Positions 15,460 to 21,371 of a stretch of 25,172 nucleotides of DNA are shown piece after piece. Source of the DNA: an uncultured Eubacteriales bacterium (GTDB taxonomy: Bacteria > Bacillota > Clostridia > Oscillospirales > Oscillospiraceae); NCBI GenBank assembly GCA_900544295.1, contig UQUO01000028.1, forward strand, positions 1-25,172, written 5' to 3'. The number at the start of each line of letters is the position of its first letter. Within the stretch, counting starts at the first letter, position 1. The notes under the pieces are model-generated. The model saw only the letters and a program-made list of their open reading frames with translations. It made no database searches and was not told where the DNA came from. Made by a program: the position numbers and the translations under genes.

Positions 15460-15945
15460 ATGGCTAACGATTTGAACAAGACCCGTATCGACCATCTTTT
15501 TTCCGCAGATGTCGACCTTGAATGCCATGGCTTCTACCCCTCCGTGGGCGGCGGAGTTCGCGTGAATTCTGTCCCCGTCGGCGGCGAGGTTTTTACGCGG
15601 GAGAAGGTCATAGGCAAGGTGATCGCCGGCGGCGAAATCTCTCAGCTGCTCCGCTACAACGGAGTTTTTGAGCTCGATGGCCGCCTGACCGTAAGGCTGG
15701 ACAACGGAGATCTGGTGTACATTCCTTATACCGGCAAAGCGGATTTCTGCACCGTTGACGAGATAAAGGACTTCGCCGACGGCAAACTGAGCCATCCTGT
15801 GGATGTATACTTGGCAAGCCCCATCGAGTCCACCAACCCGAAGCTGGACAAAATGTTCGTCTTTGCAATCGGCCGCCTGGACGATGCGGCTGCCCCAAAG
15901 AAGCTCATCCTCGATATTTATGAGTATGAGTGCCTGCCCCTTTAA
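15460..15945 (+). CDS. DUF3237-like protein (second of tandem pair)
   Basis: The protein has 161 residues and starts 15 nt after its neighbour, with a strong AAAGGAG site. It shares the overall plan of the preceding protein: IDHLFSADVDL at the start, GVRVNSVPVGGEVFTREKVIGKVIAGGEI, then GRLTVRLDNGDLVYIPYTGKA, then the ending KLILDIYEYE. The C-terminal signature is weakened, though: the WLN and VGxG positions of the first copy are replaced (KLDKMFVFAIGRL). I infer divergence after an old duplication. The two may form a hetero-oligomer or act on successive intermediates. Assignment to DUF3237 is less certain than for its partner. Confidence 0.65.
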   Translation: MANDLNKTRIDHLFSADVDLECHGFYPSVGGGVRVNSVPVGGEVFTREKVIGKVIAGGEISQLLRYNGVFELDGRLTVRLDNGDLVYIPYTGKADFCTVDEIKDFADGKLSHPVDVYLASPIESTNPKLDKMFVFAIGRLDDAAAPKKLILDIYEYECLPL

Positions 15946-15975
15946 GCAAATACAATGGTGAGGAGCTGAAAATCA

Positions 15976-16731
15976 ATGTTCGATCTCCATGGCAGAGTAG
16001 CTGTTGTAACTGGTGCGTCAAGCGGTCTGGGACGTCAGTTTGCGCTCGCTCTGGCGGGCCAGGGGGCTGATGTTGTTTTGCTCGCAAGGCGCATGGATAA
16101 GCTTGAGGCCGTCGCACAGGAAATCCGGGCTAAAAACGTAAAGTGCCTCCCTGTAAAGTGCGATGTCTGTGAACTCGATGACATCAAAAACGCAGTAAAG
16201 GCGACAATAAACGAATTCGGCAAGGTTGATATCCTGGTAAACAACGCCGGAGGCGGCCCCTTCTACCCGATCGTGGACACCCCAGACGATTTCTGGCAGC
16301 ACGGGCTTGATCTTGAGCTGACCGGAGTGTTCCGCTGCATACGCGAGTTTGGCAGGGAAATGATAAAGGCCGGCTACGGGCGCATTATCAATAACGCTTC
16401 CCTCTTCGGCCGCATTGCAACAGGCGAAATCGCGATATCAAACTATTGTGCGGTCAAGGGCGCGGTTGTAAATCTTACCCGCGAGGTAGCTTGCGAGCTG
16501 TGCAAGCACGGCATCACTTGCAACTGCGTGTGCCCCGGCTTCTTCCCCTCTGAATCCAACAGCCCTGAGGCGATGGAGCTCATGGGCGCGTGGATCAATT
16601 CCCGTGTGCCCATGGGGCGCGCCGGCGTCGACGGCGAGCTTGATTCTACGATCATCTATCTTGCAGCAGACGAGTCTTCCTACGTCAACGGAGCTATCGT
16701 ATCCTGTGACGGCGGATGGACAAGCTGCTGA
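15976..16731 (+). CDS. Short-chain dehydrogenase/reductase (SDR 1)
   Basis: This 251-residue classical SDR has the cofactor loop TGASSGLG near residues 13-20, NNAGGG, the catalytic serine region IINNASLFGR, and YCAVKGA with the Y-x3-K pair. It ends VNGAIVSCDGGWTS, the usual C-terminal pattern. LLARRMDK after the second strand has an arginine pair in the cofactor-specificity region, which favours NADP(H). It should oxidise or reduce a secondary alcohol/ketone. Co-transcribed with an ene-reductase, a second SDR and DUF3237 genes, it probably handles a ring hydroxyl of the same substrate. Its ribosome site (GAGGAG) is about 10 nt before the ATG. The substrate cannot be deduced. Confidence 0.9.
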   Translation: MFDLHGRVAVVTGASSGLGRQFALALAGQGADVVLLARRMDKLEAVAQEIRAKNVKCLPVKCDVCELDDIKNAVKATINEFGKVDILVNNAGGGPFYPIVDTPDDFWQHGLDLELTGVFRCIREFGREMIKAGYGRIINNASLFGRIATGEIAISNYCAVKGAVVNLTREVACELCKHGITCNCVCPGFFPSESNSPEAMELMGAWINSRVPMGRAGVDGELDSTIIYLAADESSYVNGAIVSCDGGWTSC

Positions 16732-16779
16732 GACCCGATAAGACAAGGCGATAAAAAACTGAAAGGAGATTGAATTATT

Positions 16780-17577
16780 ATGGATCTTAAGCTGAAAGAT
16801 AAGGTAGTCCTTATAAACGGTGCAACCGGAGGCATTGGCAGGGCGGTTTGCTTCGCGCTCAAGGCGGAAGGCGCCAAGATCGCTCTTTCTGGCAGGGACG
16901 AAAACAAGGTCAAGCAGCTCGCGGCTGAGCTGGAACTTGGTCCTGACAGGCTCTGGACCAACGTCGCGGATGTGGTCTGCGAAGAGCAGGTTAAGGCGTT
17001 TGTCGACGGGGCTGTAGAACATTTCGGCAAAATTGACTCTCTTGTTATCAACGCCGGGTACGAGGGCAAGTGGGAGTTCAACAATCAGATGAGCAAGGAG
17101 AACTTCGACAAGGTTTTCAGCATCAATGTCCTGGGCGTTATGTATATGCTCAAGTACGGCGGCGATGTCCTTGCCAAGCAGGGCCACGGCTCCATAGTCA
17201 TTACCTCTTCGATCGGCGGCATCGTAGGCAGCCCCGGAATGGCCATTTACTGCTCCTCCAAGCACGCGGTTCAGGGCCTGATGAAGTCTGCCGCCCGTGA
17301 GCTGGGCCCCCTCGGCGTACACGTCCACAGCGTTAACCCCGACGGCGTCGATACCGAGATGCTGGCCCGCATCGGTGAGAATGCACTCGGAACTGCCATG
17401 ACCCGGGAGGAGCGCTACAAAGCCTTGGTCTCCGGCACGTACGACAAGCGCGCGGCAACCACGGAGGAAGTTGCGTACCTGATTCTTTTCTATGCATCTC
17501 CTTGGGCAAGTCATATGTTCGGGTCTAAAGCTATTATAGACGGTGCTAACGGAGATGGTGAAACTGTCAGACCGTAA
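16780..17577 (+). CDS. Short-chain dehydrogenase/reductase (SDR 2)
   Basis: The protein has 265 residues with the classical SDR pattern: NGATGGIG cofactor loop, INAGYEG, ITSSIGGI with the catalytic serine, and YCSSKHAVQGLMKSAARELG with Y-x3-K. It ends MFGSKAIIDGANG. ALSGRDENK follows the second strand, again suggesting NADP(H). AAGGAG precedes the ATG. It is last in the element operon, 51 bp before a terminator. It is only distantly similar to the preceding SDR, so the two probably act at different positions or with different stereochemistry on the pathway intermediates. A steroid- or terpene-type substrate is possible but not demonstrated. Confidence 0.9.
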   Translation: MDLKLKDKVVLINGATGGIGRAVCFALKAEGAKIALSGRDENKVKQLAAELELGPDRLWTNVADVVCEEQVKAFVDGAVEHFGKIDSLVINAGYEGKWEFNNQMSKENFDKVFSINVLGVMYMLKYGGDVLAKQGHGSIVITSSIGGIVGSPGMAIYCSSKHAVQGLMKSAARELGPLGVHVHSVNPDGVDTEMLARIGENALGTAMTREERYKALVSGTYDKRAATTEEVAYLILFYASPWASHMFGSKAIIDGANGDGETVRP

Positions 17578-17628
17578 CTAGGCTGCCGGATTCACACTTC
17601 ATAAAGTTGATATTCCATTTTATGCGGA

Positions 17629-17670
17629 CCTCCTGAGTGGTGTATAGTTTATCACCGCTCAGGAGGTTTT
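17629..17670 (+). terminator. Terminator of the element's metabolic operon
   Basis: Long stem: ACCTCCTGAGTGGTG pairs with CACCGCTCAGGAGG (one G-T pair) around a ~9-base loop, followed by TTTT. It closes the MFS-to-SDR transcription unit. Confidence 0.85.
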
Positions 17671-18334
17671 GCATAAGCCTGAGCGGCAAACGCGGCAGCA
17701 AAAGCGGCTTTGACAAGCCGATATTGCAATGAAATCGCGGCGGATAAAGGCTCTTTTTTCACCCGTTCCCAAGGACTTGATGGCAGACCTGCGGCGTAAG
17801 AAAAACGGCACAGAGGAGCCTCGATAGGCTAGCAAGAGGCGGCTCAATGCATCAGTTAACGCTTGTTCATGTGGCGCACCATAATATTACAAACAATACC
17901 TCATTGCATAACGGCACTAAAGAATGCGGCAGATTGACACAACGGCAATTGAGTCTATGGAATCGGACGGACGCTTTTCTCGTGTGGTATAAAAAGCCGT
18001 ACAGTGAGGCTGACCGGCAAAAGTTTGATATGAATCTATAGATATCAGCATTAAAACAGGACTCGGTATTTTCTCATCTGTTCCAACAGTAAATCCTTAG
18101 CTCTATACAGTATGTTAGGGGTAAGCTGGCTCGCCAACTGGCGTATCGGGTTTTCAACATACGTTTAATCAAAGAAAAAACGTAACTGCGGTCCATATAT
18201 CGCGGCTGTAGTCCATGCTTATGCGTTAAATGCGAAAAGGGCTTTAAAAGGGCTTTGCTCTGACTCGGACGATGCAATTGTGCGCGTCTTCATTGAGGTG
18301 GTAGTTGTTTGCATCGGTTAGGAGAGCGAGCTAG
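17671..18334. other. Gene-poor, apparently decayed stretch of the element
   Basis: About 660 bp without a convincing gene. Short open fragments on the plus strand (for example 17847-18041) are broken by several stops. Some pieces read like protein when frames are switched (KDLMADLRRKKNGTEEP near 17770; AVVHAYALNAKRALKGL near 18205), which suggests remnants of one or more old element genes. I could not assign a family to any of them. Confidence 0.5.
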
Positions 18335-18667
18335 TTGTCAAAGATGGCACAGAAACGGAATGTGCTCATGTCCTCGTCCGTTATTACGGCGATGTTATTT
18401 GTGTGCCTGTCCTCGTTCAGGGAAAAGGCGTCCCGCTCCAGCGTCAGCATCAAGTATTACCCAAATTCCGTCAAACCCGTTTTACCCTCCAAGCATATAA
18501 CGGAAAACCCTCAAATTGATTCGATGAGCAAAATGTTGGGCATCAGCGGCAAAACCGCCTACGCCCTCCTGCGGGACAATAAGATTGAACACTTCAAAGT
18601 TGGACGCACCTATAAAATCCCGAAAATACATATCTTAAGCTATCTTAGAGTGCTCTCTTCTGCATAG
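18335..18667 (+). CDS. Excisionase-like helix-turn-helix protein
   Basis: The last ~48 residues (SMSKMLGISGKTAYALLRDNKIEHFKVGRTYKIPKIHILSYL) are a typical MerR-like winged helix of the excisionase/HTH_17 type, a protein of about 60-70 residues that normally lies just upstream of a tyrosine integrase, as here (86 bp to the integrase ATG). The frame is open to a TTG at 18335 (110 residues), but the first half has no family resemblance and may be read-through of decayed sequence. An internal start, for example the ATG at 18523, is possible. It probably binds the attachment region and directs excision. Confidence 0.7.
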   Translation: MSKMAQKRNVLMSSSVITAMLFVCLSSFREKASRSSVSIKYYPNSVKPVLPSKHITENPQIDSMSKMLGISGKTAYALLRDNKIEHFKVGRTYKIPKIHILSYLRVLSSA

Positions 18668-18753
18668 TCGTATCCTTGTACTTGTTGTAGCCGCCACTTA
18701 TACTGGAATAGTCAACGGCGGGTGATACGGCTCAAGTGAAGGGAGGATGCTAT

Positions 18754-19950
18754 ATGGTAGCCGGACACCTGCAAGAAAAGCGAGGATATTTCTACATCGT
18801 CCTCAACTATAAAGATTCAAACGGAAAGCGAAAATCCAAGTGGATCGCAACATCGCTGCCCGTCAAGGGCAACAAGCGCAAGGCCGACGAGCTTTTGCAG
18901 CAGGCGCGGATCGAGTTCAGGCCGGAGGCCGAGGAGCCGAAACCGACAGCGCCGGCCGTGGCTGTCCCGGTCACATCGCTGACTGGCGATGTACTGTTTG
19001 CGGACTTTATGCTGAGCTGGCTGGACGTCATCAAACGCTCCGTTTCGCCGGTGACCTTCTCGTCGTACTCGGAAATGGTCAAGGGCATTACCGTGCCTTA
19101 TTTCAGGAAAACCGGAATAAGGCTCTCAGCCCTGAAGCCGCGCGATATACAAGCGTTTTATGACGAGAAAATAAAGACCGTCTCCGCAAACTCCGTCATA
19201 CACTACCACGCCAACATACACAAGGCACTGGACATGGCGGTGAAGCTGGAGCTGATTCCGAACAATCCCTCGAATCACGTCGAGCTGCCAAAGAAAGCCC
19301 GATTTGTCGGGAGCTTTTACAACAGCGACGAGCTGAACGAGCTTTTTGCCGCGACAAAAGGCACGAAGCTGGAGATTCCTGTACTGTTCGGAGCCTTCTA
19401 CGGCCTACGGAGAAGCGAGGTTGTCGGCCTCAAGTGGGATGCGATAGACTTTGAAAACAACACCATCACAATTCGCCACACCGTGACGACGTGCCGCATC
19501 GACGGCAAAAAGGTGATGGTGGCTGCTGACAGGACGAAGAACAAGTCCAGCATGAGGACGCTGCCGCTGGTGCCGTTCTTCAAAGAGCGGCTGCTCTATC
19601 TTCAAGACCAGCAGAATAAGCAGAGGAAACTGTGCGGCGGGAGCTATTGCCGTGACTTTCGCGGCTACATCTGCGTAGATGAGATGGGAGTGCTGATAAA
19701 ACCGGACTACATCTCAGCGGCGTTTCCGAAGCTGCTTGACAGGCACGGCTTGCGGCGCATACGCTTCCACGACCTTCGTCACAGCTGCGCCAGTTTGCTG
19801 CTCGCCCACGGCGCCCAGATGAAGGATATACAGGAGTGGCTCGGTCACAGCGATTATTCGACCACGGCCAACATTTACTCGCATCTGGACTACACGGCAA
19901 AGCTCAACTCTGCCGAGACGCTTGTCACCAGCCTCGACTTCGCGCCATAG
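18754..19950 (+). CDS. int: Tyrosine recombinase (integrase) of the element
   Basis: The protein is 398 residues from the ATG at 18754 (GGGAGGA 6 nt upstream); a GTG at 18736 is the alternative. Order of domains: an arm-type DNA-binding domain (RGYFYIVLNYKDSNGKRKSKWIATSL, residues ~8-60), a SAM-like core-binding domain (~80-180; LSWLDVIKRSVSPVTFSSYSEM), and the catalytic domain. Catalytic residues seen are R~218 in GAFYGLRRSEVVGLKW, H339 and R342 in FHDLRHSC, the histidine of WLGHSDYSTT, and Y375 in NIYSHLD. All are intact, so it should be active. It is the Tn916/phage-type integrase expected to recombine the TGATTTCGAG cores. It lies next to the right end and points towards it, with the element-borne tRNA-Ser between. 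Confidence 0.95.
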   Translation: MVAGHLQEKRGYFYIVLNYKDSNGKRKSKWIATSLPVKGNKRKADELLQQARIEFRPEAEEPKPTAPAVAVPVTSLTGDVLFADFMLSWLDVIKRSVSPVTFSSYSEMVKGITVPYFRKTGIRLSALKPRDIQAFYDEKIKTVSANSVIHYHANIHKALDMAVKLELIPNNPSNHVELPKKARFVGSFYNSDELNELFAATKGTKLEIPVLFGAFYGLRRSEVVGLKWDAIDFENNTITIRHTVTTCRIDGKKVMVAADRTKNKSSMRTLPLVPFFKERLLYLQDQQNKQRKLCGGSYCRDFRGYICVDEMGVLIKPDYISAAFPKLLDRHGLRRIRFHDLRHSCASLLLAHGAQMKDIQEWLGHSDYSTTANIYSHLDYTAKLNSAETLVTSLDFAP

Positions 19951-19989
19951 CCAAAGCCGTTGCCAGGATAACAGCAATAAAAAGTGCGT

Positions 19990-20032
19990 AAAAAGCGCTG
20001 TTTTGGCGAATTAATCGCACAAAACAGCGCTG
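19990..20032 (-). terminator. Terminator of the element-borne tRNA-Ser
   Basis: Minus-strand stem AGCGCTGTTTTG/CAAAACAGCGCT around a ~17-base loop, followed by TTTTT. It starts two bases after the CCA end. It also faces the integrase from the other side and may stop that transcript. Confidence 0.85.
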
Positions 20033-20033
20033 T

Positions 20034-20125
20034 TGGCGGAGCGGGTGGGATTCGAACCCACGGTGCCTTTGAGGGGCACACCTGATTTCGAGTCAGGGCC
20101 GTTATAACCACTTCGATACCGCTCC
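20034..20125 (-). tRNA. tRNA-Ser(CGA), complete, carried by the element
   Basis: Read on the minus strand: acceptor GGAGCGG/CCGCTCC, anticodon stem CCTGA/TCAGG around CTCGAAA (anticodon CGA, reading UCG), long variable arm with stem GTGCC/GGCAC, T-arm GTGGGTTCGAATCCCAC, discriminator G and encoded CCA, 92 nt in all. It differs from the split host copy in the acceptor, anticodon-stem and variable-arm pairs, always with compensating changes, so it is a separate gene lineage rather than a fresh duplicate. Its anticodon arm contains a third copy of the core, TGATTTCGAG (20083-20092). Confidence 0.95.
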
Positions 20126-20263
20126 GTATATTAACTTTGATTTTCTCCCCTCGATTTTTGGAGAGACATTCAGGAGAGAAGCGGTTCCCTCCGCTCCTTC
20201 GATAAACCCCGGAAGCATTGATTTTACTGGATTATTTGCCTGTAAGCTTCTAAATGAAGATGA

Positions 20264-20306
20264 TGATTTCGAGTCAGCCCCGTTATGACCACTTCGATAC
20301 CGCTGC
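20264..20306 (-). pseudogene. 5' half of split tRNA-Ser(CGA) (right attachment junction)
   Basis: The minus strand reads acceptor GCAGCGG, TA, a D-arm, then GCTGA and CTCGAAATCA, after which tRNA sequence stops and element sequence (TCATCTTC) begins. The partner half is at 9064-9119. Joined, the two give perfect acceptor pairing and a normal serine-type variable arm. The core TGATTTCGAG is 20264-20273. Confidence 0.9.
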
Positions 20307-20318
20307 ACAGTACCGTTT

Positions 20319-20347
20319 ATTATATACACAGCCTCCCGAAAAATCAA
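20319..20347 (-). promoter_or_regulatory. Promoter of the interrupted tRNA-Ser
   Basis: Minus strand TTGATT (20342-20347), 17-base spacer, consensus TATAAT (20319-20324), 12 bp before the tRNA 5' end. It is a strong housekeeping-type promoter that now reads through the half-tRNA into the element's right end, towards the element-borne tRNA-Ser about 180 bp further on. Confidence 0.8.
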
Positions 20348-20362
20348 GGCTCATTTTTGCGC

Positions 20363-20415
20363 TTGACAGGGGTATATCGCAGTGCTATACTATGCCCGGA
20401 ACATCGCAGTGCGAT
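20363..20415 (+). promoter_or_regulatory. PadR promoter with two operators
   Basis: Consensus TTGACA (20363-20368), 17-base spacer, TATACT (20386-20391). An imperfect palindrome TATCGCAGTGCTATA overlaps the spacer and -10, and a perfect one, ATCGCAGTGCGAT (20403-20415), covers the start region. Shared ATCGCAGTGC cores suggest one protein binds both, most likely the PadR regulator encoded just downstream. Confidence 0.75.
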
Positions 20416-20440
20416 ATATCGCGGTGAGAGGGTGGTGCGG

Positions 20441-20767
20441 GTGAACGCGCATATCAGAAAGGTCTATGTGCCGATGACGGAGACGGGCTTTTACATTCTG
20501 CTCTGTCTAGGGGAGGAAAACCACGGCTACGGCATCATCCAGCGCGTGGAGCAGCTCACCGGCGGGGAGATACGTCTGAGCCCCGGCACGATGTACGGCA
20601 GCCTCTCCAAGATGGAGAGGGACGGCCTCATCGAGTTCGTCCGCGAGGAGGAAAAGCGCAAGCTCTACCGCCTCACCGCGCTCGGCCGGCAGGTGCTGGA
20701 GCTGGAGACCCGGCGCATTTCGAGATTGTACCGCAACATGAAGGAGGTCTGCCCCGATGAGCTCTAA
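20441..20767 (+). CDS. PadR-family transcriptional repressor
   Basis: The protein is 108 residues from the GTG at 20441, chosen because homologues begin about 12 residues before the conserved VPMTETGFYILLCL. The winged helix is clear: NHGYGIIQRVEQLTGGEIRLSPGTMYGSLSKMERDGLIEFVREEEKRKLYRLTALGRQVLE, followed by a short C-terminal dimerisation helix. Such PadR proteins typically repress their own operon, and two palindromes lie in the promoter. The gene overlaps the DUF2812 membrane gene by 11 bp, a pairing common in Clostridia, where the second protein is thought to work with the regulator in sensing envelope stress or drugs. The signal here is unknown. Confidence 0.9.
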   Translation: MNAHIRKVYVPMTETGFYILLCLGEENHGYGIIQRVEQLTGGEIRLSPGTMYGSLSKMERDGLIEFVREEEKRKLYRLTALGRQVLELETRRISRLYRNMKEVCPDEL

Positions 20768-21308
20768 GCTGACTTTGAGATTCTTCACCGTCCCGGAATG
20801 GGAAAAGGAGCAGGATTACCTGCGCTCCATGCACCGGAAGGGCTGGCGCTTCGTGCGCTACACCCCGCTCTGCTTCTACCGCTTCGAGAGCTGCGAGCCG
20901 GAGGACGTCGTCTACCAGCTCGACTACAACGAGGACGGCGCGACCAGGCACGGCGACGAGTACTTCCAGCTCTTCCGGGACTGCGGCTGGGAGTTTGTGC
21001 AGTACTTCGCGGGCTTTTCCTACTTCCGCAAGCCCGCCTCGGAGCTGCGCGGGGAGGAGGGCATCTTCAGCGACGCGGCCTCCCGGCTCGACATGATGAA
21101 ACGCATGCTCATCGCCCGCCTGCTGCCGGTCCTCGTCATCCTGCTCGGCTATGCCCTGTTCTGCGGGGAACTACTTAAGGACCCGTATGCGGGCTGGGAT
21201 GACTGGTTGGCTCTGGCGCTCTTTACGGCGCTGGCCGCCTTCGTCGCGGCGCAGCTCTGGCGCTTTGCCGCGAATTACCTGCGTGTGCGCGCTCAGACGC
21301 GAAAATAG
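20757..21308 (+). CDS. DUF2812 membrane protein, PadR partner
   Basis: The protein has 183 residues. Residues 1-~100 are the DUF2812 domain (FFTVPEWEKEQDYLRSMHRKGWRFVRYTPLCFYRFE, then EDVVYQLDYNED, then CGWEFVQYFAGFSYFRKP). Two transmembrane helices follow (LIARLLPVLVILLGYALF; WLALALFTALAAFVAAQLW), with a basic C-terminal tail. Its start codon lies inside the end of the PadR gene, so the two are translationally coupled. The family is known mainly from this association; I infer a membrane sensor or modulator of the PadR repressor, without direct evidence. Confidence 0.88.
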   Translation: MSSKLTLRFFTVPEWEKEQDYLRSMHRKGWRFVRYTPLCFYRFESCEPEDVVYQLDYNEDGATRHGDEYFQLFRDCGWEFVQYFAGFSYFRKPASELRGEEGIFSDAASRLDMMKRMLIARLLPVLVILLGYALFCGELLKDPYAGWDDWLALALFTALAAFVAAQLWRFAANYLRVRAQTRK

Positions 21309-21371
21309 GCGCTGGATTTTTCCGAGCGGGGGGTTTATACTCGGCCTATCCGCTTGTGGGAGGGTATCGCC

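Larger units (their letters stand above)
9110..20273. mobile_element. ~11.15-kb integrative element inserted in the anticodon loop of tRNA-Ser(CGA)
   Basis: The element is bounded by direct copies of a 10-bp core, TGATTTCGAG, at 9110-9119 and 20264-20273. Host tRNA sequence flanks the outside of both, and joining the outer flanks through one core restores a canonical tRNA-Ser. One unit is 11,154 bp. Inside, the right end holds a tyrosine integrase (18754-19950) and an excisionase-like gene. Cargo is a PucR-regulated metabolic operon (9793-17577). A complete second tRNA-Ser(CGA) sits 139 bp from the right core. I see no relaxase, type IV secretion, replication or phage structural genes, so it is a non-conjugative integrative element or genomic island, possibly mobilised in trans. 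Base composition is visibly lower in GC than the flanks, especially in the PucR gene. Confidence 0.88.

Noticed and set aside
12933..17577. Bile acid 7-dehydroxylation (bai) or equol cluster
   Set aside because: Ene-reductase and SDRs are shared in general type, but no BaiB/BaiE/BaiF-like CoA ligase, dehydratase or transferase and no daidzein-specific set is present; DUF3237 proteins are not part of those clusters as I know them.
9110..20273. Integrative conjugative element or prophage
   Set aside because: No relaxase, coupling protein, type IV secretion, replication or phage structural genes could be seen; only integrase, excisionase-like and regulator genes.
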